Assembly: GCA_913055745.1 (NCBI GenBank)
Contig: CAJXJZ010000004.1
Coordinates: 23,952-87,951 of the forward strand
Source: an uncultured bacterium
Lineage (GTDB): Bacteria; Hydrothermota; Hydrothermia; UBA1063; CAJXJZ01
Length of the DNA stretch: 64,000 bases
Direction: 5' to 3'
Shown here: positions 15,586 to 24,105 of the stretch, piece by piece
Position numbering within the stretch: the stretch's first letter is position 1
How the letters are laid out: each line of letters opens with the position of its first letter
The notes under the pieces: generated by a model
Seen by the model: only the letters and a program-made list of their open reading frames with translations
Database searches by the model: none
What the model was told of the DNA's origin: nothing
Position numbers and translations under genes: made by a program

Positions 15586-16653
15586 ATGTATAAAAAGAGA
15601 ATAGAGAGCCTTCAAAGGCTAATGGAAGAGAGGAAATTAGATGCTTATTTTACAATGCATCCTGAGAATATATATTACCTCTCAGGGTATAGGGGAGATT
15701 CAGGGTACCTCCTTATAACACTACATGATGCTTATCTTTATACTTACCCTCTTTTCAGAATGGAAGCAGAAGAACAGACAACAGACGATGTAAAGGTCAA
15801 GATAATAAAGGATGTATCTTTTACTGATATGCTCAAAGAGGATGTAAAAAGTATGTACAATGTTGGAATAGAAAAAAATCATGTTTTACTTTCTTTTTAT
15901 TCTACTATATCTTGTGCCCTCTCTGATAAGATAAAACCTGTTGAAAGTCTTGTAGAACAATTAAGGACCCAAAAGGACCAAAGGGAACTTGAGTTTATGA
16001 AAAAGGCACAGAGCATTACTGATGAGGTTTTTAAGCATGTATTGGGCCTAAAACTCACTGATATGACAGAACTTGAACTTGCAGGAGAGATGGAATTTTA
16101 TATGAAAAAACAGGGGGCAGAAGGCTTCTCTTTTAGCACCATAGTGGCAACAGGTGAGCATTCTGCCATTCCACATGCCAGACCTCGTAATGTAAAAATA
16201 AAAAATGGCACGAACCTTCTTCTGGATTTTGGTGTTTATTACAACGGTTATGCATCTGATATGACAAGAACCATATTTGTCGGAAAGGCAGATGAGGAGT
16301 TTAAAAAGGTTTATAACATTGTTTTAAAGGCACAAACAGAAGCAGAAAAGGGTGTAAAAGAGGGTAAAAAGGCAAAGGAGATTGACGGCATTGCCAGAAA
16401 AATCATAGAAGATGAGGGATATGGAGAATACTTTATACATAGTCTTGGTCATGGGGTTGGAATAGATGTCCACGAATTTCCTGGCGTAAGTCCCAAACAA
16501 GAGGCTGAACTTTTGGAGAATATGGTTATAACCATTGAGCCTGGCATATACCTTAAAGGCAAATTCGGGGTCAGGATAGAAGATATGGGTATCGTTAAAA
16601 AAGATGGCTTTTTGGTACTTCCTAAAAGCCCAAAGGAACTTATTGAAATTTAA
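15586..16653 (+). CDS. M24-family aminopeptidase (Xaa-Pro type)
   Basis: 355 residues, the size of Xaa-Pro aminopeptidase/prolidase. A creatinase-like N-terminal domain (about 1-125) precedes a pita-bread catalytic domain. The five metal ligands are visible: LLLDFGVYYNGYASDMTRT (two Asp), HSLGHGVGIDVHEFPG (His), TIEPGIYL (Glu) and GVRIEDMG (Glu). It cleaves N-terminal residues or dipeptides before proline in the cytoplasm. It lies just before efp, as in many bacteria. PepP versus PepQ specificity cannot be decided. Confidence 0.9.
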   Translation: MYKKRIESLQRLMEERKLDAYFTMHPENIYYLSGYRGDSGYLLITLHDAYLYTYPLFRMEAEEQTTDDVKVKIIKDVSFTDMLKEDVKSMYNVGIEKNHVLLSFYSTISCALSDKIKPVESLVEQLRTQKDQRELEFMKKAQSITDEVFKHVLGLKLTDMTELELAGEMEFYMKKQGAEGFSFSTIVATGEHSAIPHARPRNVKIKNGTNLLLDFGVYYNGYASDMTRTIFVGKADEEFKKVYNIVLKAQTEAEKGVKEGKKAKEIDGIARKIIEDEGYGEYFIHSLGHGVGIDVHEFPGVSPKQEAELLENMVITIEPGIYLKGKFGVRIEDMGIVKKDGFLVLPKSPKELIEI

Positions 16654-16665
16654 AGGAGGTGTATT

Positions 16666-17217
16666 ATGCCTGATGTAAGAAAAGGGATGGCAATACGTTA
16701 TAATGGTGAAATATACTTTATTGTAGATTTCTCGCATACACACATGGGAAGGGGTGGAGCGACCCTCAGGCTAAAACTAAAAAATGCTACAACAGGCCTT
16801 ACAAAGGATGTGAGTTTTAAGGATGATTCTGAAATAGAAGAGGTACACATAGAGAAGAGGCCTGCAACCTTCTCATATATTGAAGGTGAAAACTATCACT
16901 TCTTAGACTCAGAAACCTATGAAGATATTCTCTTTAAAAAGAACCAGATAGAGGATATCTTAGGTTATATTAAAGAGGGTATGGAGGTAATGATTATCTA
17001 TGCCGAGGGTATACCAATAAATGTTGAACCTCCAACATTTGTCGTACTTGAAGTGGTTGAAACAGACCCTGGCATCAAGGGAGATACCGCATCAGGTGGG
17101 TCAAAACCAGCAAAATTGGAAACAGGAAAGGTTATTCAGGTTCCTTTGTTTGTGCAGATAGGAGACAAAATCAAGATTGATACAAGGTCGGACAAGTATA
17201 TTGAAAGGGTAAAATGA
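16666..17217 (+). CDS. efp: Elongation factor P, arginine-type tip
   Basis: 183 residues in the usual three-domain layout. It relieves ribosome stalling at polyproline. The ending [20 protein letters not shown] and the [17 protein letters not shown] segment are diagnostic. The domain I loop that is normally KPGKG(G/Q)A with a modified Lys reads HMGRGGA, so the tip residue is Arg29. In some Proteobacteria such an Arg is rhamnosylated by EarP; no earP is in this window. AAAGGAGG lies before the ATG. accB follows after one base. Confidence 0.93.
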   Translation: MPDVRKGMAIRYNGEIYFIVDFSHTHMGRGGATLRLKLKNATTGLTKDVSFKDDSEIEEVHIEKRPATFSYIEGENYHFLDSETYEDILFKKNQIEDILGYIKEGMEVMIIYAEGIPINVEPPTFVVLEVVETDPGIKGDTASGGSKPAKLETGKVIQVPLFVQIGDKIKIDTRSDKYIERVK

Positions 17218-17218
17218 T

Positions 17219-17689
17219 ATGAATCTTAAAAAGATAAGAGAACTTGTTAAAATTGGAAAAGACAATGGGGTGGATGAAATAGAATACAGAACCCTGTTTT
17301 CCCGCATAAGAATAGTGTTTAAACATGCCCCTCTGACCATTGACAGACATAAATATATAGCAACTTCGCCTATATCAGAAGAGAATAGCACACCTGCGGC
17401 TAAACCACAGGAAAGTGATACAAAGACATCTGACACACAGAAAAAATACCATGAAATACGTTCTCCCATCGTTGGAACATTTTATAGAGCGCCATCACCT
17501 GGTGCGCCTCCGTTTGTAAAAAAAGGAGATAGGGTAAAAAAAGGTCAAGTTCTCTGCATAGTAGAAGCGATGAAGGTTATGAACGAAATAGAGTCGGATA
17601 CCGATGGCACAATAGTAGATATACTCGTTGAAAATGGGGAACCTGTGGAATACAACCAGGTATTGTTCAAAATAGACACATCTTCATAA
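17219..17689 (+). CDS. accB: Biotin carboxyl carrier protein of acetyl-CoA carboxylase
   Basis: 156 residues: a short N-terminal domain ([17 protein letters not shown]), a Ser/Thr/Pro/Lys linker (about 50-78) and a biotinyl domain. EAMKVMNE contains the biotin-accepting Lys119. It carries CO2 from biotin carboxylase to the carboxyltransferase in fatty-acid synthesis. accC, its usual neighbour, is absent here. fabD lies four genes downstream. Confidence 0.93.
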   Translation: MNLKKIRELVKIGKDNGVDEIEYRTLFSRIRIVFKHAPLTIDRHKYIATSPISEENSTPAAKPQESDTKTSDTQKKYHEIRSPIVGTFYRAPSPGAPPFVKKGDRVKKGQVLCIVEAMKVMNEIESDTDGTIVDILVENGEPVEYNQVLFKIDTSS

Positions 17690-17692
17690 GTT

Positions 17693-18652
17693 GTGAACAT
17701 AACCACAGGCAAACTCCTTGAGGGTTTGCCTTTTTATGTCCACCCACTTTTTCTATCTCTTTTAGAAACAAATTATGAAACCTATCTCGTAGGTGGCATA
17801 CCAAGGGATATCTTATTAAATAGAAAACCGTTGGATATAGATTTAGCAGTTAGAGTAAACCTCCATCCTATAGAAAAACTTATAGAATCAATTTACAAAA
17901 TACATAAAAAGACAGAGACTCCATTCCTTACAGTAAACTATATTTTAGAGAATAACGGGATAATAAACATCGCCCACCTTAGAAAGGAGAGATATCTTAG
18001 TCCTGCACAACTCCCCATCACAGAGGCTACATACAGCATTGAAGAAGATGCAAAAAGGCGTGATTTTACTATCAATAGTATCTATATTGACATACATAAA
18101 AGAAGGTTTATTGATCCGCTAAATGGCATACAAGACCTTAAAAAAAGGTTGCTACGCATCACATATAAGGGAAGTTTTAGAGATGACCCCACAAGGATTT
18201 TCAGAGGCATAAGATACAAAACAAGGCTGAATCTTACTTATACAGAAGATACTTTAAGGGAGATAAAAACAGGAAAAGGATACATAAAACTACTCACAAA
18301 ACAGAGGATAATCAATGAACTTAAAAAAATAGCCGAAGAGCGCAAAAGGCTCAAGATGATAGAAGAACTTTCAAGATTCTCCATTCTCAATATGAATATA
18401 GAAAACCAAATCACAAGAACACTTAGAAGATTGGACCGTGTACTTCCATACATTAAAACATCCTGGGTCTTTTTATTCTATCCTTTTTTCAAAGATGAAA
18501 TGCTCAATTTTCCTCTTACTCGCAAGGAAAAACAGGCAATTTATTTAATAATGGATAGACCCATGAAAAAATCTGCCATAAAAGGACTTAAAATGCAGTA
18601 TCCATTTATAGAAGATTATTTGCAGGTGCTAAAAGATGGGCGTAAAATTTAA
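17693..18652 (+). CDS. cca: tRNA nucleotidyltransferase/poly(A) polymerase family
   Basis: 319 residues of class II nucleotidyltransferase. GGIPRDILLNRKPLDIDLAV has the GG, RD and DxD elements, with the two metal-binding Asp. RRDFTINSIYID and FRDDPTRIFRGIRY are the next signatures. It adds CCA or A residues to tRNA 3' ends, or polyadenylates; organisms with split enzymes exist, so the exact nucleotide is uncertain. The start is GTG at 17693, three bases after the accB stop, without a clear ribosome site. Confidence 0.85.
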   Translation: MNITTGKLLEGLPFYVHPLFLSLLETNYETYLVGGIPRDILLNRKPLDIDLAVRVNLHPIEKLIESIYKIHKKTETPFLTVNYILENNGIINIAHLRKERYLSPAQLPITEATYSIEEDAKRRDFTINSIYIDIHKRRFIDPLNGIQDLKKRLLRITYKGSFRDDPTRIFRGIRYKTRLNLTYTEDTLREIKTGKGYIKLLTKQRIINELKKIAEERKRLKMIEELSRFSILNMNIENQITRTLRRLDRVLPYIKTSWVFLFYPFFKDEMLNFPLTRKEKQAIYLIMDRPMKKSAIKGLKMQYPFIEDYLQVLKDGRKI

Positions 18653-18655
18653 AAG

Positions 18656-19825
18656 ATGAAAAGGGTTAAAGTCAAGGGACCTATATCAAGGTATGCAAGG
18701 CATCCGTGGGTATTCTCAGGAAATATCTTTGATGCTGATGGAGATAGGGGTGATAATGTTGAGGTTTATACACGCAAGGGAGAGTTTCTTGGAAGTGCGC
18801 TTTACAACCCCTCATCTTCCATTACCCTCAGGTTCTATTCTCGTAAAAAAGAGCCACTCGGATACGATGAGATTAAAGATCGCATCTTTATAGCAAGGGA
18901 AAAACGATTGAAAATGTTTGGAGAGGAACAAGAGGCCTACAGAATGGTATATGGAGAAAGCGATAACCTCCCGGGTCTTGTGATTGATAAATATAAATCT
19001 GGTTTTGTTGTACAGTTTTCTTCCTTTGGGATGTACAAGCGGAAAAAACTTGTCCAAAATGCATTATTTGACCTATTTAATCCTGAATTTATCTATGAAA
19101 AGTCTAACACACATGCAGCAAGAGCAGAAGGTATACCCACCGAACAATCCCTGCTCTTAGGTGAAATACCAGAGGAACTTGTGGTTAAGATAAATGACCT
19201 CTTTTTTAAGGTTGATATTGAAAATGGGCAGAAAACAGGACTATACCTTGATCAGAAGAAAAACTGGAAAATACTGGAAAAATATGCGAATGAAAAGGAT
19301 ATATTAGAACTTTTCTCCTATCAAGGTGGCTTTACTATGCATCTTTTAAGGGGAAGGGCAAAGAGGGTGTATGTTGTAGATATAGGAGAATATGCCATAG
19401 ATATTTTAAAAGAAAACCTAAAACTCAATGGATTTAAAGATAAACGCATAGTGCCCTTCCATGAAGATGTCTTCAGATTCCTTGATGAGTTCTCCTCCTC
19501 TCAGATAAAGTTTGATTTAATAATCATAGACCCACCATCTTTTGCAAGGTCTTCAAAAACTAAAGAAAATGGGCTTAGAGCCTATTACAACCTTATAGAT
19601 ATGTCACTTAAATACCTAAGGCCAGGTGGGATGATGGCAATATTTTCTTGCTCAACCTACATAAAAAGAAACGACCTTTTAAATGTAATACAAACAGTGT
19701 TTAACGCAAATTTAAGGGTATTCAGGGTGATAGAAGAGTTTACGCAGGATGATGATCACCCCTACCTTATTTCATTTCCTGAAAGTAGGTATTTAAATGG
19801 TTTTTTAATGGAGGAATGGCTATGA
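18656..19825 (+). CDS. Class I SAM-dependent rRNA methyltransferase, RlmI-like
   Basis: 389 residues. An N-terminal PUA RNA-binding domain (about 1-75; HPWVFSGNIFD) is followed by an RlmI/RlmK-type methyltransferase. Signatures are NGQKTGLYLDQKKNW, the SAM loop LELFSYQGGFTMHLL and the catalytic DPPSFA motif, then FSCST. RlmI makes m5C1962 of 23S rRNA in E. coli; the target here is inferred. It overlaps fabD's 5' end by 4 bases. Confidence 0.88.
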   Translation: MKRVKVKGPISRYARHPWVFSGNIFDADGDRGDNVEVYTRKGEFLGSALYNPSSSITLRFYSRKKEPLGYDEIKDRIFIAREKRLKMFGEEQEAYRMVYGESDNLPGLVIDKYKSGFVVQFSSFGMYKRKKLVQNALFDLFNPEFIYEKSNTHAARAEGIPTEQSLLLGEIPEELVVKINDLFFKVDIENGQKTGLYLDQKKNWKILEKYANEKDILELFSYQGGFTMHLLRGRAKRVYVVDIGEYAIDILKENLKLNGFKDKRIVPFHEDVFRFLDEFSSSQIKFDLIIIDPPSFARSSKTKENGLRAYYNLIDMSLKYLRPGGMMAIFSCSTYIKRNDLLNVIQTVFNANLRVFRVIEEFTQDDDHPYLISFPESRYLNGFLMEEWL

Positions 19826-20739
19826 GAAAAATCATGCTTGTATTCCCAGGCCAAGGCTCTCAATATGTAGGTATGATGAAGGATATTCTAAGTGAGAGTT
19901 ATGAAGCTCTCGAAATTGTAAAAGAGGCAGAAGAGATTACCGGAAAACCTTTAAGATACATTATGGAAAATGGACCAAAAGAAAAATTAAATGACACAAG
20001 ATTCACTCAACTTGCCATTTTTATACACTCTTATGTGGTATTCAAACTGGTAAGCGAGCAATATCATATAAACTTCCACGCAGTAGCAGGTCATAGCCTT
20101 GGAGAACTTACTGCTCTATGTGCTGTGGATGTCTATGACTTTAAAACAGGTATTTTTATTGTCAACAAGAGGGCTGAACTTATGTCCATGGCCAAAAATG
20201 GAGGGATGACAGCAGTTATTGGACTTGAAAAGGAACAAATAAACGAGGTACTTAAAGACTACATGGGGGAATTGGTCATTGCAAATTATAACGAACCAAA
20301 ACAGATAGTTATTTCTGGAAGTTTGTGGGCACTTGAAAAGGCAGAGAAAAAACTTAAAGAAAAAGGCGCAAGAAAGGTTATAAGACTCAATGTCTCAGGT
20401 GCATTCCATTCTAAATTCATGTTTGATGCTCAAAGAGAATTTGCAGAGTTTTTGAAAAACTTTCATTTCAACGACCCGCATGTCCCTGTTATACCAAATA
20501 TTGAGGCAAAAGGAGTATATTTTGGTGAGAGACTGAAAGAAGATCTTATAAAACAACTAACAGGTCCTGTAAAATGGGTAGATACTATAAATTACGCAGC
20601 AAGCACCATGCATATAGATACATTTATAGAAATGGGGCCTAAAAGGGTTCTATCAGGGCTTATCAAGAGGATAAGAAGGGATGTGAATGTGCTCAATGTG
20701 GATACATGGGAAGACATTGAAAGCCTAAAACTTCCATGA
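19822..20739 (+). CDS. fabD: Malonyl-CoA:ACP transacylase
   Basis: 305 residues starting at the ATG at 19822, chosen because GGAGG lies 7 bases upstream; an ATG six bases earlier is too close to it. FabD loads malonyl groups onto ACP for fatty-acid elongation. VFPGQGSQYVGM is the N-terminal signature, GHSLGE holds the nucleophile Ser92 and GAFHSKFM holds the catalytic His. It overlaps the preceding methyltransferase gene and the following NUDIX gene by 4 bases each. Confidence 0.94.
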   Translation: MRKIMLVFPGQGSQYVGMMKDILSESYEALEIVKEAEEITGKPLRYIMENGPKEKLNDTRFTQLAIFIHSYVVFKLVSEQYHINFHAVAGHSLGELTALCAVDVYDFKTGIFIVNKRAELMSMAKNGGMTAVIGLEKEQINEVLKDYMGELVIANYNEPKQIVISGSLWALEKAEKKLKEKGARKVIRLNVSGAFHSKFMFDAQREFAEFLKNFHFNDPHVPVIPNIEAKGVYFGERLKEDLIKQLTGPVKWVDTINYAASTMHIDTFIEMGPKRVLSGLIKRIRRDVNVLNVDTWEDIESLKLP

Positions 20740-21266
20740 AGGTATTAAAACACGAGGTTTTGTACAGGGGTAAAATATTTGACCTTATAAGGGATACCTT
20801 AGAACATGAAGGTCATATATTCACAAGGGAGTATGTAAACTACAAGGCATCTGTATGCATTATTCCTTTTGATGGCGAAAATGTCTATTTTGTCAAACAA
20901 TACAGGCATCCTACAGGCAAAGAATTACTTGAACTCCCGGCAGGTAAATTGGAAGAAAAAGAAGACCCAAAGGAGTGTGCTCAAAGAGAACTTCAAGAAG
21001 AGGTGGGTTTTATTCCACAGAAACTCACTCTCCTTTCTAAGTTTTATACAGTAGCAGGATATTCAAAGGAACTTATGTACCTTTATCTTGCAGAAGACCT
21101 CAAAGCATCAAAACTACCAGAAGACAAAGATGAATTTCTGACCCCTATAAAAATGCACATCAATGATGCTCTTTCTCTATTAAAAGAGGGCAAAATAGAG
21201 GATGCTAAAACCATTATTGGTCTTTTTTATCTATTCACATTCAGGCTATCTATCAGACTCACTTGA
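20736..21266 (+). CDS. NUDIX hydrolase, ADP-ribose pyrophosphatase type
   Basis: 176 residues. A perfect NUDIX box is present: G, five residues, E, seven residues, then RELQEEVGF (starting at AGKLEEKEDP). VKQYRHPTGKELLELPAGK upstream is typical of ADP-ribose pyrophosphatases (NudF), which clear ADP-ribose or other nucleoside diphosphate sugars. It overlaps fabD by 4 bases and the next gene by 65. Confidence 0.9.
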   Translation: MKVLKHEVLYRGKIFDLIRDTLEHEGHIFTREYVNYKASVCIIPFDGENVYFVKQYRHPTGKELLELPAGKLEEKEDPKECAQRELQEEVGFIPQKLTLLSKFYTVAGYSKELMYLYLAEDLKASKLPEDKDEFLTPIKMHINDALSLLKEGKIEDAKTIIGLFYLFTFRLSIRLT

Positions 21267-22494
21267 CCTTGAATTTTCCAAAATCGGGTATATCAACCCC
21301 AATACCGCTACATCCTGGGAACTTGGAAGGATTCCATTTCTTTCTGTGCAAGAGATTTCTATGATTTTAACCATGCGAAAGGAAAAGCCCTTTACCTCAA
21401 CAGATGACCTTGCGAGAAGGATTGGGCTTTTGCCTTTTGAAGCGGACTTTTTAAGGGATGTCTTATACTTTGGTAAAAAATACAACTTGTGGTTTTACAT
21501 ATCCTATGATACAACCTTACACTATATAACAAACTACCTTTTTGATGGCAAGCCCATCTTTTCCATATGGGAACATCATAAAAAAACATACTTTATGAAC
21601 GCTGTTAGAACCAGATATATAACCCTGATGCAGGGATATATTTCGCCCATCTTCAAAGGTGCGCTCCTTGACAATAACTACTATGTTCCAAGAAGAGACG
21701 GTATAAAAAGGGATACATCTTATAACTTCCTCCTTATATCAAGATACCTTACCTTCTTATATGCCCCAAAATACATGTACTTAAGGTCAACATTCAAAGG
21801 TATGGTGTTAGAGACTGTTTCAGACAGTACAAAAAGGCATATAAATGGTGTTTTATACGGTATTGAGAGAAGGCCTTTGTCTTTAAAGATTGGCATAAAG
21901 GATAAATATCCTGTTTTTTATACATCTTTGGAGCATACCTCTTCCTATGCAAGAACTTTTTATGATATTTACTCTAAATACACTGACCACAGGATTTATG
22001 GGGCACACCTTTTTATGAGAACCAAAATCTTTAAAAACTTAAGTCTTAAAACATACGGTTCATACAGACATTCATACTCCTCTTCTTTGCGTTTTTCCCT
22101 TATATCACAGTACAAATTTCCCAGGTATCATACATATCTTAACCTTGGTATTAAGAAACTCTACACAAGTTGCGCCAGGGTCTATCTGAGCATGGGTATG
22201 TGGGGTAAAAATTATATGTATTTTTCCATTGCAAAGGATATTGGAACACGTTCCTATATGTTGAGATATGCAATAGGATTATACAATCTTTCCTTGGAAT
22301 ATATGCTCTCATCCAACGATGCAGACTACATATTCCTTGATGAAACTGAGGGTACATATTTCATGGGCAGGACAAAGGAAAAACTCCGCCTACGATATCG
22401 CGTGCGGCTCAAAAACTATACTGTTAAGATAGAATATGAAAAAGGGGAAAAGGACTACTTGAGGGTATGCGCACAGGGGAGGATATATCATTGA
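21202..22494 (+). CDS. HhH-domain outer-membrane barrel-like protein
   Basis: 430 residues. After a weak signal peptide (MLKPLLVFFIYSHSG) there is a ComEA-type helix-hairpin-helix segment (about 29-90: INPNTATSWELGRIPFLSVQ, then KPFTSTDDLARRIGLLP). The remaining 330 residues alternate aromatic and polar residues like an outer-membrane barrel (YMYLRSTFKGMVLETVS, LSLKTYGSYRHSYSSSLRFS). The combination suggests a secreted or outer-membrane protein with a possible DNA- or protein-binding plug. Its first 22 codons lie inside the NUDIX gene. Function unknown. Confidence 0.7.
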   Translation: MLKPLLVFFIYSHSGYLSDSLDLEFSKIGYINPNTATSWELGRIPFLSVQEISMILTMRKEKPFTSTDDLARRIGLLPFEADFLRDVLYFGKKYNLWFYISYDTTLHYITNYLFDGKPIFSIWEHHKKTYFMNAVRTRYITLMQGYISPIFKGALLDNNYYVPRRDGIKRDTSYNFLLISRYLTFLYAPKYMYLRSTFKGMVLETVSDSTKRHINGVLYGIERRPLSLKIGIKDKYPVFYTSLEHTSSYARTFYDIYSKYTDHRIYGAHLFMRTKIFKNLSLKTYGSYRHSYSSSLRFSLISQYKFPRYHTYLNLGIKKLYTSCARVYLSMGMWGKNYMYFSIAKDIGTRSYMLRYAIGLYNLSLEYMLSSNDADYIFLDETEGTYFMGRTKEKLRLRYRVRLKNYTVKIEYEKGEKDYLRVCAQGRIYH

Positions 22495-23219
22495 AACTCC
22501 TAAAAACCCTCTTTATTCCAATAAGAGCAATTCCATTTATGGAATCATCTATCATCTTTCAAGGCATATCAGAAAAAATAGGACCTGTGTCTTTACTTGT
22601 CAAGGGATACAAAAGACCCTCTTCCAAACTTAGGGGCGAGATAGATATTTTAAGTGTCTCCCATGTATTATTTTATCCAAAGAGCACAAGAGAAGTGCAT
22701 ACTGTAAGAGAGGCCAAGATGATAGAAAACTACCCCAACATCTACAAAAACTATAACACATTACAAGAATGCCTGAAAATCGGTAAAATCTTACTACATA
22801 CTACACCGAGAGTAAGTGCCTCCTCTTTCTTTCAACTATATAGAGGCCTTCTTAAAGAAGTAAACCGTATAGATGGGGTATGCAAAAGATCCCTTTATTT
22901 TGGTATGCTTGTTAAACTCTTACATTTACATGGAGTTTTCCCTAAATTAGACGAATGTGTAAGATGCAAAAGCAAAAAGGTAGCATACATAAGTTTAAAA
23001 GCGAGAGGACCACTATGCCCTAAGTGCGCAAAGGCCTATGATGATACCCTGCCCTACACTCCCAAAATGGCACAGGAACTCTTTTTCTTACTTTCAAGGG
23101 ATTTTTCCGAAATATCTCGCTTTAAACCAAGTAGCAATACAGAAGATTTAATCAGACAAATGACAGAAATACACATAACCATGGATGATGAGAATGAAGT
23201 GGAAAAAGGTAGTTTTTGA
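22491..23219 (+). CDS. recO: DNA repair protein RecO
   Basis: 242 residues from the TTG at 22491, preferred over an ATG at 22467 because AGGGGAGG lies 8 bases upstream and the family begins LKTLFIPIRAIPF. RecO loads RecA on SSB-coated gaps together with RecR. The N-terminal OB-fold (IIFQGISEKIGPVSLLVKGY) precedes a helical domain and a zinc motif (CVRCKS, then LCPKC). The TTGA overlaps the stop of the preceding gene. The flippase-like gene starts 35 bases before its end. Confidence 0.86.
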   Translation: MKLLKTLFIPIRAIPFMESSIIFQGISEKIGPVSLLVKGYKRPSSKLRGEIDILSVSHVLFYPKSTREVHTVREAKMIENYPNIYKNYNTLQECLKIGKILLHTTPRVSASSFFQLYRGLLKEVNRIDGVCKRSLYFGMLVKLLHLHGVFPKLDECVRCKSKKVAYISLKARGPLCPKCAKAYDDTLPYTPKMAQELFFLLSRDFSEISRFKPSSNTEDLIRQMTEIHITMDDENEVEKGSF

Positions 23220-24105
23220 GATAGGTAAAATCGCTCTAACTATCATTTTATTATATCTTCTTTTAAGAAAACTTAATTTTGCAGAACTTAAACATACCTT
23301 CCTCCATGTCAGGATACCATTTTTCATAATAGGCGCACTAATGTACCTTTTCGGCATTTTCATATCAAGTTTTAGATGGAACCTATTTTTAAAACACCTT
23401 GGGTTTAAATACAAAACATCAACGCTCTTTTCCTTTTATCTTAGGTCCCTTTTTCTTGCGAACTTCCTCCCCTCAGGTGGGTTAGATGTTGCACGAGTGG
23501 TATTTTTAGGCAAGGATAAAATAAAAGAAAAAATCTCATCAACCTTTATGGACAGGGTATTTGGTTTCTTAGCCATAAATATCTATGTGTTCCTGGGGCT
23601 TTTATACAGTTTAAAAGATACAGGAAGGTATGCATCCTTGATAGTAATTCTTCTTTTCTTACAGATTGCATTCTTTTTTGTGCTCTTTTGTAAAAAAACC
23701 GCATTTTTATTTAAGTTTTTAACACATCTTCCCATGGGAGACAAACTATACAACATATATGAGATACTACACTCTTTTAGAAAAAAAACTATCATCATAA
23801 AGGCTATTTTATATTCATTTTTAATACAACTTTCTTATTCCATGGATGTATATTTTATTGTGCTTTCAGTAAGGAAGAACATAGGGCTTATAAGAAGCGC
23901 ACTGTTTGTACCTTTTATAAACTTTATAATAATGATACCCGTAACCATATCAGGGTTTGGTATAAGAGAGGGAGGCTTTGTTTTTCTCTTTAAGAACTAT
24001 ATAGGGAAGGAAGCAGCAATAGCCTCATCCCTTTTATACTATTTCTCTGTCTTTATAGTGAGTATAATAGGAGGCTTGCTTTTATTGAGATTTAAAACTA
24101 AATGA
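23185..24105 (+). CDS. UPF0104/LPG-synthase-type membrane protein
   Basis: 306 residues with about seven or eight membrane helices. It belongs to the lysylphosphatidylglycerol synthase TM (UPF0104) family, which includes flippase-like and lipid-modifying proteins. LRSLFLANFLPSGGLDVAR and a late MIPVTISGFGIREGGFVFLF are family landmarks (GxxxPG-like and RExG). A paralogue is at 31938-32927. It overlaps recO by 35 bases. Lipid or polyprenol handling is likely; the substrate is unknown. Confidence 0.8.
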   Translation: MMRMKWKKVVFEIGKIALTIILLYLLLRKLNFAELKHTFLHVRIPFFIIGALMYLFGIFISSFRWNLFLKHLGFKYKTSTLFSFYLRSLFLANFLPSGGLDVARVVFLGKDKIKEKISSTFMDRVFGFLAINIYVFLGLLYSLKDTGRYASLIVILLFLQIAFFFVLFCKKTAFLFKFLTHLPMGDKLYNIYEILHSFRKKTIIIKAILYSFLIQLSYSMDVYFIVLSVRKNIGLIRSALFVPFINFIIMIPVTISGFGIREGGFVFLFKNYIGKEAAIASSLLYYFSVFIVSIIGGLLLLRFKTK

